From the NCBI RefSeq assembly GCF_000238275.3, contig NZ_AHCF03000003.1, forward strand, positions 1,550,001 to 1,614,000: DNA of 64,000 bases, in the 5' to 3' direction. The DNA is from Pseudoalteromonas undina (GTDB lineage Bacteria > Pseudomonadota > Gammaproteobacteria > Enterobacterales > Alteromonadaceae). The position numbers and the translations under genes were made by a program. The notes under the pieces were generated by a model. That model saw only the letters and a program-made list of their open reading frames with translations, made no database searches and was not told the origin of the DNA. Numbering within the stretch: the first letter of the stretch is position 1; the number at the start of each line of letters is the position of its first letter. Shown here one piece after another: positions 40,980 through 49,864 of the stretch.

Positions 40980-41076
40980 ACAACTGTAGCTCAGTTGGGC
41001 GAGATTGGACCGAAGCAAAGCTTCGCAGCCGAACGAGGTGGAGGCAGGACGCCGACAGGATGAAGCTTCATGGACG
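40980..41076 (+). pseudogene. Truncated tRNA-Val 5' end joined to a hairpin-rich sequence
   Basis: ACAACTGTAGCTCAGTTGG (40980-40998) repeats the 5' acceptor and D-arm of the tRNA-Val genes that follow, with one base changed in the acceptor stem. The next bases do not continue the tRNA. They form their own hairpins (GAAGC-AAA-GCTTC at about 41011, GATGAAGCTTCATG at about 41059). The segment cannot fold as a tRNA. Confidence 0.7.
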
Positions 41077-41102
41077 AATTAAATAATATGTAGACTTATA
41101 GT

Positions 41103-41179
41103 ACGACTGTAGCTCAGTTGGTTAGAGCACTACCTTGACATGGTAGGGGTCGGTGGTTCGAATCCACTCAGTCGTACCA
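41103..41179 (+). tRNA. tRNA-Val (anticodon GAC), copy 1
   Basis: 77 bases including the encoded CCA. Acceptor ACGACTG pairs with CAGTCGT; D-arm GCTC/GAGC; anticodon arm CTACC-TTGACAT-GGTAG with anticodon GAC reading valine GUC and GUU; T-arm GGTGG-TTCGAAT-CCACT; discriminator A then CCA. Confidence 0.97.
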
Positions 41180-41208
41180 AAATTAGTAAAAAATATATTT
41201 AAAATTGT

Positions 41209-41285
41209 ACGACTGTAGCTCAGTTGGTTAGAGCACTACCTTGACATGGTAGGGGTCGGTGGTTCGAATCCACTCAGTCGTACCA
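41209..41285 (+). tRNA. tRNA-Val (anticodon GAC), copy 2
   Basis: Identical in sequence to copy 1, 29 bases downstream, with the same stems, anticodon GAC and encoded CCA. Two tandem tRNA-Val(GAC) genes near mdtK are also found in E. coli. Confidence 0.97.
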
Positions 41286-41309
41286 ATTCAAAAAATACCT
41301 TAAGAAAAA

Positions 41310-41372
41310 GCACTACCCTCTCTTAATCACCCGGTCCACAGGTCGATAACTCGAATCCACTCAGTCGTACCA
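41310..41372 (+). pseudogene. Degenerate tRNA-Val remnant A
   Basis: Begins AGCACTACC like the tRNA anticodon side, then diverges through the anticodon and variable loop, and recovers as CGAATCCACTCAGTCGTACC plus A, the exact tRNA 3' end. The anticodon arm cannot form, so it is not a functional tRNA. Confidence 0.75.
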
Positions 41373-41392
41373 ATTCAAAAACACCTAAAGAA

Positions 41393-41458
41393 AGAGCACT
41401 ACCTACTCTTGATCACCCGGTCCAGAGGTCAGTGGTTCGAATCCATTCAGTCGTACCA
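41393..41458 (+). pseudogene. Degenerate tRNA-Val remnant B
   Basis: AGAGCACTACC, an altered anticodon region, then GGTCAGTGGTTCGAATCCAT TCAGTCGTACCA, one base off the intact T-arm. The 5' acceptor strand and D-arm are missing. The altered block (CACCCGGTCCA) is shared with remnant A, so one arose from the other or both from a common damaged copy. Confidence 0.75.
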
Positions 41459-41489
41459 ATCTCCATATCTACACTGTTAAAAAAGAAAA

Positions 41490-41507
41490 AGCACTACCCT
41501 CTCTACA
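41490..41507 (+). pseudogene. Degenerate tRNA-Val remnant C (short)
   Basis: AGCACTACCCTCTCTAC repeats the start of remnant A and nothing more. A trace of a further tandem copy. Confidence 0.45.
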
Positions 41508-41530
41508 TATCTACACAATAAAAAAAGAAT

Positions 41531-41566
41531 GTAGGTCGGTTAAGTGGCGAAGCCACGCCACCCGAC
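41531..41566 (+). repeat. REP-like palindromic element, second locus
   Basis: GTAGGTCGGTTAAGTGGCGA then AGCCACGCCACCCGAC. Differs from 6570-6605 at only two positions, both in the outer arms, one in each (GGAT to GGTT, CCATCC to CCACCC). Confidence 0.8.
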
Positions 41567-41769
41567 ATCGGTGAAACACCCCAACACCAAACATCACCCA
41601 ACATAAAGCAAAACTGCACCGATATTGGTTAATATCCAACACCGTCGGATGACATCCATTTTATCACCCTGCAAAGTCAGTATTTATTGCTTGATAATTC
41701 ATACTATGTTAACAAATAGACTATCTTTTAAATTAATACATCAAAAGCACGCTAAGAAAGGATTTAACT
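41567..41769. other. Non-coding stretch before the solute-binding protein gene
   Basis: No gene or RNA motif found; low complexity in its first part (CACCCCAACACC). It must hold the promoter of the next gene, which has AAGGATTT nine bases before its ATG. Confidence 0.35.
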
Positions 41770-42585
41770 ATGAAGTTTGTTACGCTCATTTTACTAGCCT
41801 TACTTGGCTTTTCAGTTGAAGAAGCTCATGCAAAAACGGTGGTTAAAGTAGGTGGCTATGAGTTCCCTCCTTATATAGAAATTGTTGATGGGCGTGCTTC
41901 TGGTCTTACCGTTGAATTAATAAGCGAGCTCAATAAAATACAGTCTTCTTATCATTTTGAATTAGTACTAACCACGCCTATTCGTCGCTTTAAGGATTAC
42001 CAAAAAGGCCTATTCGATTCGGTTTTTTTTGAGAACCCGAACTGGGGGTGGCAACAAGGGAATAATGTAATTAGTAACTCCCCTGTTATAGCCATAGATA
42101 CAGAAGTATTTATTGCTTTAAGGCAATTTGCAAAATCTCAAGCCTGGTTTGATAACTTAGAAGATAAAACCTTAGTGGGTATTTTAGGCTACCATTATCC
42201 GTTAGCTAATTACGAAAGTAGTCCCTCAGTTCTTGAAAACGAATATAAAATGACTTTATTAAGCAGCCATAAAAGAAGTATTGAATTAGTATTAAAAAAA
42301 CGCAGCGATTGCGCTATTGTTACTCGCTCTTACCTAAATCAATACTTTAGCAAGTATCCAAAAAGCAAGCGTTTGCTACTTGTGTCTGAGCGAGTTGCAC
42401 AAACCTATAATAATCAGTTATTACTGCGCCCAAACCACACGCTAGATATAAACACCTTGTATAAATGGGTAAAGCAAGCACTCACACAAGGCAATATTGC
42501 AGCTAGGCTAAAGCAACTTGGGCTTCAACAATCCCCTCTAACTACACCTTTACTGCTCACTAGCCAAACAAATACTGCTAATTAA
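41770..42585 (+). CDS. Periplasmic solute-binding-like protein (SBP_bac_3 type), orphan
   Basis: A 271-residue protein with a 21-residue Sec signal ending AHA. The mature domain has the type II periplasmic binding pattern: VKVGGYEFPPYIEIVDGRASGLTVELISELN, then IRRFKDYQKGLFDSVFFENP, and the hinge-crossing RSDCAIVTRSYLNQYF. No ABC transporter permease or ATPase is near, so it probably feeds a sensor or acts on its own. It is convergent with the coiled-coil gene; four bases overlap. Ligand unknown; amino acids or related small molecules are typical. Confidence 0.78.
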   Translation: MKFVTLILLALLGFSVEEAHAKTVVKVGGYEFPPYIEIVDGRASGLTVELISELNKIQSSYHFELVLTTPIRRFKDYQKGLFDSVFFENPNWGWQQGNNVISNSPVIAIDTEVFIALRQFAKSQAWFDNLEDKTLVGILGYHYPLANYESSPSVLENEYKMTLLSSHKRSIELVLKKRSDCAIVTRSYLNQYFSKYPKSKRLLLVSERVAQTYNNQLLLRPNHTLDINTLYKWVKQALTQGNIAARLKQLGLQQSPLTTPLLLTSQTNTAN

Positions 42586-43505
42586 TGACAGTAACTAGAA
42601 AACTTACTATTTTCATCATTTGTCGCAAACTCAACTAATGTCATTAGCAAATCACTGTGCTTATGCGTAAACCCAGTATTAGAAAGACGCTTTTCTAAAT
42701 AGGCGGTAAAGTTTTTTCGCTGCTGGTGTTGGCTTTGTAACTTAATTAAAAGCTCTGACTGTTTTTGGTTAATTAATCGTGTCTCGTATATCGGGTCTTC
42801 ATCTGGCCAATTCTCTACTGGAGAGCCCTTTTGTTGAAACACAAAATCACTCAACGAGCGTTCTATTTTATTATAATCATGTTCCCCTAGCAGTTTTTCT
42901 ATCTCTTTTAGTAAACTTGAGTATAACACCCGAGGAAAAAGCTTATAAAAATCATGATTTTTGAAAGACTCACCAGAGGGCGTTTGCTGCCAATTTTCAA
43001 AGCTTGCTCGTAAAGCATGTACTAATATACGCCCTACATAATGGCTTTTTTGAAACGAAACGCCTTGCGACTCTAATCTCGATAAAACATGGTTTAACCT
43101 TTGCTTTAAACTACGTACTTCTAGTTGTAGTTCGCTTTTTTGAGTCTCTAGTAATTGTATTTCGTCAGCACTTGTTGTTATTTTTTGTTCTAACTTATTT
43201 ATTTTAACTTGTGCACCATGAAACAAATCACGTGTATCTTTGAGCTCGGCCAATACACTGGCATTTTGTAATTTTATAGGCGAATTACCATCGCCTTTAT
43301 AAGTTATGGTCTGTTTACTGTTTTTTAATGCTTCGTTTAACGCGTTCTCTAATTTACTGTCTATTACTTGACCAGACTTACTGCCTTTAAGCAACGTGGT
43401 TAGAGTTAAAGAAATATGCTTTTGATACCAATTTTGGATGTGCTCACACTGCACATCAGATAAATTAGCAAATGGATTATCTTCACTTATTGGCTTATTA
43501 GCCAT
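42582..43505 (-). CDS. Coiled-coil protein, function unknown
   Basis: A 307-residue cytoplasmic protein. I chose the ATG at 43505 (MANKPISEDN) because GAGGGA lies seven bases upstream, not the start at 43529. Residues about 80-150 are a long heptad-rich coiled coil (LKDTRDLFHGAQVKINKLEQ region), followed by a helical domain with HYVGRILVHALRASFENW. There are no catalytic motifs and no signal peptide. It sits between two solute-binding-like genes on the opposite strand. Confidence 0.72.
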   Translation of the reverse strand: MANKPISEDNPFANLSDVQCEHIQNWYQKHISLTLTTLLKGSKSGQVIDSKLENALNEALKNSKQTITYKGDGNSPIKLQNASVLAELKDTRDLFHGAQVKINKLEQKITTSADEIQLLETQKSELQLEVRSLKQRLNHVLSRLESQGVSFQKSHYVGRILVHALRASFENWQQTPSGESFKNHDFYKLFPRVLYSSLLKEIEKLLGEHDYNKIERSLSDFVFQQKGSPVENWPDEDPIYETRLINQKQSELLIKLQSQHQQRKNFTAYLEKRLSNTGFTHKHSDLLMTLVEFATNDENSKFSSYCH

Positions 43506-43819
43506 AAAAGTTCCCTCTTGTAAAAACACCTCTAATTATCATACCAACACGATTGGTGATTTATTACAGCACCTAGAAATAGAGTGATATGAAAATTATT
43601 TATATAGTTGTTCTATTTAATACGATTGAATTTTCATGTTATTAATAAAATAAGTACTAAATCGTATTTAAGTTAAATTACTTGTATTCGCATGTTAATA
43701 GTTATCGCTTTTTAAGGCTATATTTAATTGTATGAATACTAAAAGAACCTTACCATTTAAGTTGTTTATTCCAGATAACAAACTAAACTTAACTGTACAT
43801 ATAAAAATGCATTATCCTT

Positions 43820-44719
43820 ATGAGAATATTTTTAGTCGCTACCTTATTTATTTCACTTTTTGCTTACGCAGATCCTGCGCCAGTAACTTACACAGTTAAT
43901 GATAAAAATATCACCCTTCCTGGCGAAAAATACAAAAGCGGTTACGGTTATAATTTAGAGGCTGATACCGTCCTTCGTTTAGTCACTCTCAACTGGCCTC
44001 CCTACATAGACGATAACTTATGCAATAAAGGCTGGCTATACCAGCTCACAGTTAGCATGCTGGTAAAGCGTGGTTATGGCGTTCATATTGAATTTTATCC
44101 TTGGGCGCGTGCAGTTCGCGAAGCAGAGCTAGGCAAAGCCGATATATTATTTCCTGAGTACTATATTGACGACGATGTCATATCCGAAAATATTCTAACA
44201 AAAACACGAAATCAGTTATTGGCGCTATCAGAACCAATTCCAGGCGGCGATTTATCATTTGTTGCGCTAAAGGATCATACTATTGACTACGATGGCAGCA
44301 TTAACTCTGTAAAAAACCGAGTGATGGGCGTCGTTCGTTCATACAAGAATAGTGCTAAACTCGATGAACTTATTGATCAAGGTGAAATAAAAACCATTGT
44401 GGCAAACAGTGAATATCAGCTTATTCATTTGCTTTTAAACGGTCGTGTTGAGCTTATTGTTGCTGACTTAGAAGTACTTAGAGCCAGCGTTTACAAGTCA
44501 CTTTTATCAAATAAAGATAAAAAAAGGATGCTAAATGCGCTCGTTGCATTAATGCCAAGCATTGAGTACAAAAATCTATATTATTCTGTAACTAAAAGTG
44601 CACCACAATGGCAATCTATTTTGGAAGATATAAATACTGAAATTGCGAATATGCGTGCAAACAATGAGTTTGATAGCTTTATAAAAAATAAAAAACAACA
44701 GTGTTATAACCTTGGATAA
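43820..44719 (+). CDS. Periplasmic solute-binding-like protein, second orphan
   Basis: A 299-residue protein with a short Sec signal (MRIFLVATLFISLFAYA). The body contains LRLVTLNWPPYIDDNLCNKGW and YQLTVSMLVKRGYGVHIEFY, then PWARAVREAELGKADILFPE, which are the ligand-pocket region of SBP_bac_3 domains, and a C-terminal MRANNEFDSFIKN helix. Cys in NLCNKG and QQCYN may form a disulfide. No transporter genes lie nearby; it is related to but not a copy of the 41770 protein. The start is preceded by TCCTTATGAG, a weak ribosome binding site. Confidence 0.78.
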   Translation: MRIFLVATLFISLFAYADPAPVTYTVNDKNITLPGEKYKSGYGYNLEADTVLRLVTLNWPPYIDDNLCNKGWLYQLTVSMLVKRGYGVHIEFYPWARAVREAELGKADILFPEYYIDDDVISENILTKTRNQLLALSEPIPGGDLSFVALKDHTIDYDGSINSVKNRVMGVVRSYKNSAKLDELIDQGEIKTIVANSEYQLIHLLLNGRVELIVADLEVLRASVYKSLLSNKDKKRMLNALVALMPSIEYKNLYYSVTKSAPQWQSILEDINTEIANMRANNEFDSFIKNKKQQCYNLG

Positions 44720-44754
44720 TTAACGATTTATTTTAAACTACATGGTAACTATAA

Positions 44755-44780
44755 AGCTGATGCTCTCAAAGCCATCAGCT
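44755..44780. terminator. Terminator between the binding-protein gene and the prp operon
   Basis: AGCTGATG and CATCAGCT pair around a 10-nt loop between the convergent genes. The minus-strand side reads into TTTAT. Moderate strength. Confidence 0.55.
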
Positions 44781-44792
44781 ATTATACAATGT

Positions 44793-45965
44793 TTAAAAAT
44801 CAAATGGCGCTCTTACCCAGCCTTCCATTAAAACACGCGCGCTGCGGCTCATACTGGCTTTGCTAACCTGCCATTGGCCATTTGTAACCACCGCCTCTGC
44901 TCCCACTTTTAATGTGCCCGAAGGGTGACCAAAGTTAACTTCATTAATAGCACCACCACCGGCGGCTAAATTAACTAATGTTCCTTCAACTGCCGCAGCA
45001 GTACCAATAGCGACAGCGGCAGTGCCCATCATTGCATGATGTAACTTACCCATTGACATAGCACGGACTAACAAATCGATATCACTTGCATTAATCTGCT
45101 TACCACTTGAGGATATATAATCATGTGGAGCAGCCACAAATGCCACTTTAGGTGTGTGTTGGCGTGCTTGTGCTTCATTAATATTATTAATTAAGCCCAT
45201 TTTTACTGCACCATGTGCACGAATGCTTTCAAGCTTAGTTAGTGCGGCTTCATCAGCGTTTATGTCATCTTGTAGTTCAGTACCGGTATAACCAATATCA
45301 CTGGCATTTACAAAAATAGTAGGGATACCAGCATTGATCATAGTTGCTTTTAACGTGCCCACGTTTGGAACTTCTAAATCATCAACTACATTGCCTGTTG
45401 GAAATAGCGCACCATCACCATCAGCAGGGTCAATAAATTCAAGCTTTACTTCAGCGGCAGGAAAGGTAACACCATCTAACTCAAAATCACCGGTTTCTTG
45501 TACTTCACCATTGGTCATGGGCACATGCACTAAAATACTTTTTTTAATGTTAGCCTGCCATACACGCACAATGGCAATGCCATTATCAGGTACTCTGCCT
45601 TTATCGACTAAACCATTACTAATGGCAAATGCGCCCACAGCAGAGGTTAAATTACCGCAGTTGCCACTCCAATCTACAAACGCTTTATCAATCGCGACTT
45701 GACCAAATAAATAATCAACATCGTGATCGGGCTGTTCACTTTTACTTAAAATAACCGTTTTACTGGTGCTTGATGTTGCGCCACCCATACCATCGGTTTG
45801 TTTACCGTATGCATCTGGGCTACCAATAACGCGCAATAATAAGCTATCGCGCGCCTCACCTGCCACTTGGGCAGGTGCAGGTAAATCTGTTAAATTAAAA
45901 AACACGCCTTTACTGGTGCCACCACGCATGTATGTCGCTGGCACTTTAATTTGTGGTTTAAACAT
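44793..45965 (-). CDS. prpF: 2-methylaconitate cis-trans isomerase PrpF
   Basis: A 390-residue isomerase that converts the product of AcnD (4-methylaconitate) into 2-methyl-cis-aconitate in the 2-methylcitrate cycle. The family start KVPATYMRGGTSKGVFF is present, with the conserved Lys of the active site, and GNCGNLTSAVGAFAI carries the Cys region of the PrpF/diaminopimelate-epimerase fold. Length matches. It is last of the operon prpB-prpC-acnD-prpF, 12 bases after acnD. AcnD and PrpF together replace the PrpD dehydratase used by E. coli. Confidence 0.95.
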   Translation of the reverse strand: MFKPQIKVPATYMRGGTSKGVFFNLTDLPAPAQVAGEARDSLLLRVIGSPDAYGKQTDGMGGATSSTSKTVILSKSEQPDHDVDYLFGQVAIDKAFVDWSGNCGNLTSAVGAFAISNGLVDKGRVPDNGIAIVRVWQANIKKSILVHVPMTNGEVQETGDFELDGVTFPAAEVKLEFIDPADGDGALFPTGNVVDDLEVPNVGTLKATMINAGIPTIFVNASDIGYTGTELQDDINADEAALTKLESIRAHGAVKMGLINNINEAQARQHTPKVAFVAAPHDYISSSGKQINASDIDLLVRAMSMGKLHHAMMGTAAVAIGTAAAVEGTLVNLAAGGGAINEVNFGHPSGTLKVGAEAVVTNGQWQVSKASMSRSARVLMEGWVRAPFDF

Positions 45966-45977
45966 AAATGTGTGTCC

Positions 45978-48587
45978 TTATGATGCTTGCGTAGCTTCTA
46001 AAAAGTCTTGCGCAAAGCGTTGTAACACACCGCCTGCAGCATAAATAGAAAGCTCTTCTTGCGTGTCTAATCGGCACTTCATTGGTACGTTTAATACCTC
46101 ACCATTTTTACGTGTAATAACCAGTTCCAAAGTTGCTCCTGGTGTTGGCTCACCCTTTACATCGTAGCTTTCGCTACCATCTAGGTTAAGTGTTTTACGC
46201 GTTGTGCCAGGCTTAAACTCAAGCGGCAAAACGCCCATACCAATTAAATTAGTACGATGAATACGTTCAAAGCCTTCAGCTGCAATAACCTGAACACCAG
46301 CAAGCCTTACGCCTTTTGCTGCCCAATCGCGAGACGAACCTTGACCATAGTCAGCACCGGCAACAATAATAAGCGGTTGCTTACGTTGCATGTAGGTTTC
46401 GATGGCTTCCCACATACGCGTGTTTTCACCTTCTGGCTCTATGCGTGCGTACGATCCTTGCTTCACTTCGCCGTTTTCATCCAATACCATTTCGTTTAAT
46501 AATTTAGGATTGGCAAACGTGGCGCGCTGCGCGGTTAAGTGATCGCCTCGGTGCGTTGCGTACGAGTTAAAATCTTCTTCTGGCACATTCATTTTAGTCA
46601 AGTATTCACCTGCCGCGCTGCTTGCCATAATCGCATTAGAAGGTGATAAATGATCGGTTGTAATGTTATCGCCAAGTACCGCTAATGCACGCATACCACT
46701 CATACTGCGCTCACCTGCTAATGCCCCTTCCCAATAAGGAGGGCGACGAATATACGTACTTTCTGGGCGCCAATCGTATAATGGGTCGTTATCTTCGCCG
46801 TAATCAACGGTTAAGTTAAACATAGGCTCGTATACTTTTCTAAATTGCTCAGGCTTAACGCTTTGCTTGATCACTGCATCTATTTCTTCATCAGATGGCC
46901 ATAAATCTTTTAAGGTTACATCGTTACCTTGCTGATCTTTACCGAGTATATCTTTTTCTATATCAAAACGGATGGTCCCGGCAATTGCATAAGCAACTAC
47001 AAGCGGTGGAGACGCTAAAAATGCTTGCTTTGCATACGGATGAATACGACCATCAAAGTTACGGTTACCGGAAAGCACCGCTGTTGCGTATAAATCGCGA
47101 TCAATGACTTCTTGTTGAATTTTAGGGTCTAGTGCACCACTCATACCGTTACAGGTAGTACAGGCAAAACCAACAATACCAAAACCAAGCTGTTCAAGCT
47201 CTGGTAATAAGTTTGCATCTTCAAGGTACGATTGCACTGCTTTAGAACCTGGTGCCAATGAGGTTTTAACCCAAGGTTTACGCATTAAACCTTTTGCATT
47301 GGCGTTACGCGCCAATAAACCTGCCGCAATTACATTGCGCGGGTTACTGGTATTCGTACAGCTAGTAATAGCGGCAATAATACATGCGCCATCGGGCATT
47401 AAGCCTTCTTCGTTTTCAACAACGCCCGAAATACCTTCTTTAGCTAAATCGCTAGTTGATACACGACGATGCGGATTTGAAGGCCCTGCAATGTTGCGCC
47501 CTACACTTGATAAATCAAATTTAAGTACACGATCGTAATGCGCTGTTTTTAAGCTGTTGCTCCATAGCCCTGCTGTTTTAGCGTAGTTTTCTACAAGGGC
47601 AATTTGCTCTTCATCGCGACCTGTTAAACGTAAGTAATCAATAGTTTTATCGTCAATGTAGAACATAGCAGCCGTTGCGCCAAATTCAGGAGTCATATTC
47701 GAAATGGTTGCTCTATCACCAAGAGTTAATGCATCAGCCCCTTCACCGTAAAATTCGAGGTAAGTCGATACCACACGTTGCTCGCGTAAAAATTCGGTAA
47801 TAGCCAATACAATATCGGTTGCAGTAATGCCCGGTTGGCGTTTACCGGTAAGCTCTACGCCAACAATATCGGGTAAACGAATGTACGATGCGCGCCCAAG
47901 CATTACACTTTCGGCTTCAAGGCCGCCCACACCAACAGCAATAACACCTAATGCATCAACATGCGGTGTATGGCTGTCGGTACCTACTAAAGTGTCAGGG
48001 AATGCAATACCATCACGGTTTTGAATAACCGGCGACATTTTTTCAAGGTTAATTTGATGCATGATGCCATTGCCCGGCGGGATCACATCAATATTTTTAA
48101 AAGCAGTTTTAGTCCAGTTTATAAAATGAAAACGATCATCGTTGCGTCTGTCTTCAATAGCGCGGTTTTTCTCAAACGCTTCAGGATCAAAGCCTGCGTG
48201 CTCAACAGCTAATGAATGGTCAACAATCAGTTGAGTAGGTACAACAGGATTTACTTTTGCAGGATCACCGCCTTTCGCAGCAATAGCGTCGCGCAGGCCA
48301 GCTAAATCAACTAGAGCGGTTTGCCCTAAAATATCGTGACATACAACGCGTGCCGGATACCATGGAAAATCTAAATCTTGTTTACGCTCAATAATTTGGC
48401 TAAGCGCATCGGTTAGCATATCGGGTTCACAGCGGCGCACTAAGTTTTCGGCAAATACACGCGAGCTATAAGGGAGAGTAGCGTATGCGCCTGGTTTAAT
48501 GGCATCTACCGCGGCTTGGGTATCGTAGTAATCTACATTTGAGCCTGGTAATGGCTTACGGTATTGGGTGTTATTAATAATGGTCAT
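45978..48587 (-). CDS. acnD: Fe/S-dependent 2-methylisocitrate dehydratase AcnD
   Basis: An 869-residue aconitase-family dehydratase that acts on 2-methylcitrate. It is distinguished from AcnA/AcnB by context and by its length and AcnA-like order. The [4Fe-4S] cysteines lie in AAITSCTNTSNP and CTTCNG. DSHTPHVDALGVIAVGVGGL and DWAAKGVRLAGVQVIAAEG carry substrate and swivel-domain motifs. It ends 12 bases before prpF; a 127-base gap separates it from prpC, so an internal promoter or RNA processing site is possible there. Confidence 0.95.
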   Translation of the reverse strand: MTIINNTQYRKPLPGSNVDYYDTQAAVDAIKPGAYATLPYSSRVFAENLVRRCEPDMLTDALSQIIERKQDLDFPWYPARVVCHDILGQTALVDLAGLRDAIAAKGGDPAKVNPVVPTQLIVDHSLAVEHAGFDPEAFEKNRAIEDRRNDDRFHFINWTKTAFKNIDVIPPGNGIMHQINLEKMSPVIQNRDGIAFPDTLVGTDSHTPHVDALGVIAVGVGGLEAESVMLGRASYIRLPDIVGVELTGKRQPGITATDIVLAITEFLREQRVVSTYLEFYGEGADALTLGDRATISNMTPEFGATAAMFYIDDKTIDYLRLTGRDEEQIALVENYAKTAGLWSNSLKTAHYDRVLKFDLSSVGRNIAGPSNPHRRVSTSDLAKEGISGVVENEEGLMPDGACIIAAITSCTNTSNPRNVIAAGLLARNANAKGLMRKPWVKTSLAPGSKAVQSYLEDANLLPELEQLGFGIVGFACTTCNGMSGALDPKIQQEVIDRDLYATAVLSGNRNFDGRIHPYAKQAFLASPPLVVAYAIAGTIRFDIEKDILGKDQQGNDVTLKDLWPSDEEIDAVIKQSVKPEQFRKVYEPMFNLTVDYGEDNDPLYDWRPESTYIRRPPYWEGALAGERSMSGMRALAVLGDNITTDHLSPSNAIMASSAAGEYLTKMNVPEEDFNSYATHRGDHLTAQRATFANPKLLNEMVLDENGEVKQGSYARIEPEGENTRMWEAIETYMQRKQPLIIVAGADYGQGSSRDWAAKGVRLAGVQVIAAEGFERIHRTNLIGMGVLPLEFKPGTTRKTLNLDGSESYDVKGEPTPGATLELVITRKNGEVLNVPMKCRLDTQEELSIYAAGGVLQRFAQDFLEATQAS

Positions 48588-48714
48588 AATAAATTCGCTA
48601 ATTTGGTGACGGGGTTAATCAAGACAGGCTTTAGATTTGAAGGTGTATTGTTTGCATAATTTACTAAAGCCGTAAAAGGTGAGTTGGTAACTCACCTTTG
48701 TATGGACTATATGT

Positions 48715-49839
48715 TTATCTTGATTCAATTGGCGTGTAGCTGCGCGCATCTGGCCCTGTGTAATCTGCACTTGGGCGAATAATACGGTTATTTGCACGTT
48801 GCTCTTTTACGTGAGCAGTCCAACCGGTTACTCGGCTCATTACAAAGATAGGCGTGAACAACTTAGTAGGAATACCCATAAAGTGGTACGCCGATGCATG
48901 GAAGAAATCGGCATTACAGAATAACTTCTTCTCACGCCACATAACTTCTTCGCAGCGCACTGATACTGGGTAAAGCACATCGTCACCCACTTCTGCGGCT
49001 AATTTTTCAGACCATTTTTTAATAATAACATTACGTGGATCTGACTCGCGGTAAATAGCGTGGCCAAAGCCCATAATTTTATCTTTACGCTCAAGCATGC
49101 CCATTAGCGCGTCTTCAGCTTGATCAGCACTGCTAAAGCTTTCAATCATATCCATTGCGGCTTCGTTTGCACCACCATGTAATGGGCCACGTAAGGTACC
49201 AATTGCGCCAGTGACACATGAATGGATATCAGAAAGCGTTGATGCACATACGCGACCAGTAAAGGTAGAGGCATTAAATTCATGCTCTGCGTACAAAATT
49301 AGTGATACATTCATCACTTGTGCAAATAATTCACTTGGCGCTTTATCGTGTAATAGCGTTAAAAAGTGTGCGCCTACTGAATCATCATCAGTTTGGGTTT
49401 CAATACGAACACCGTCATGAGTAAAACGATACCAGTAACAAATAATACTTGGGAAAATTGCCACCATGCGGTCAATCGCATCGTTTGCTTCGCTAAAGTC
49501 ATTTTCCATTTCAAGGTTACCTAGCATAGAACAACCAGTACGCATTACATCCATTGGGTGCGCGTCTTTAGGGATGTTCTCTAGCACTGTTTTTAGTGAT
49601 TCAGGTAAACCACGTAAGCTCTTAAGTTTAGCTTTATACTCTGACAGTTCGTTTGATGTTGGTAACTCGCCGCGCGAAAGTAAAAACGACACTTCTTCAA
49701 ACTGCGCTTTTTCGGCCAGTTCGCTAATATCGTAACCACAGTAAGTTAAACCTGAGCCTGTTTGCCCTACTGTACATAATGCCGTTTGTCCTGCTACTTG
49801 ACCACGTAAGCCTGCGCCACCTAATGCTTTATCTACCAT
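48715..49839 (-). CDS. prpC: 2-methylcitrate synthase PrpC
   Basis: A 374-residue citrate-synthase-family enzyme that joins propionyl-CoA and oxaloacetate. Motifs: GLTYCGYDISELAEKA near the N-terminus, HEFNASTFTGRVCASTLSD, LRGPLHGGANEAAM with the catalytic His, and FGHAIYRESDPRNVII with the second catalytic His and Arg. It lies 25 bases after prpB. Its short length and operon position separate it from the TCA-cycle citrate synthase. Confidence 0.96.
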   Translation of the reverse strand: MVDKALGGAGLRGQVAGQTALCTVGQTGSGLTYCGYDISELAEKAQFEEVSFLLSRGELPTSNELSEYKAKLKSLRGLPESLKTVLENIPKDAHPMDVMRTGCSMLGNLEMENDFSEANDAIDRMVAIFPSIICYWYRFTHDGVRIETQTDDDSVGAHFLTLLHDKAPSELFAQVMNVSLILYAEHEFNASTFTGRVCASTLSDIHSCVTGAIGTLRGPLHGGANEAAMDMIESFSSADQAEDALMGMLERKDKIMGFGHAIYRESDPRNVIIKKWSEKLAAEVGDDVLYPVSVRCEEVMWREKKLFCNADFFHASAYHFMGIPTKLFTPIFVMSRVTGWTAHVKEQRANNRIIRPSADYTGPDARSYTPIESR

Positions 49840-49864
49840 GATTTGTCTCCTGTTGAATTTTTTA

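Noticed and set aside
41625..41819. 64-residue plus-strand frame before the solute-binding protein
   Set aside because: Overlaps the real start in another frame; no ribosome binding site.
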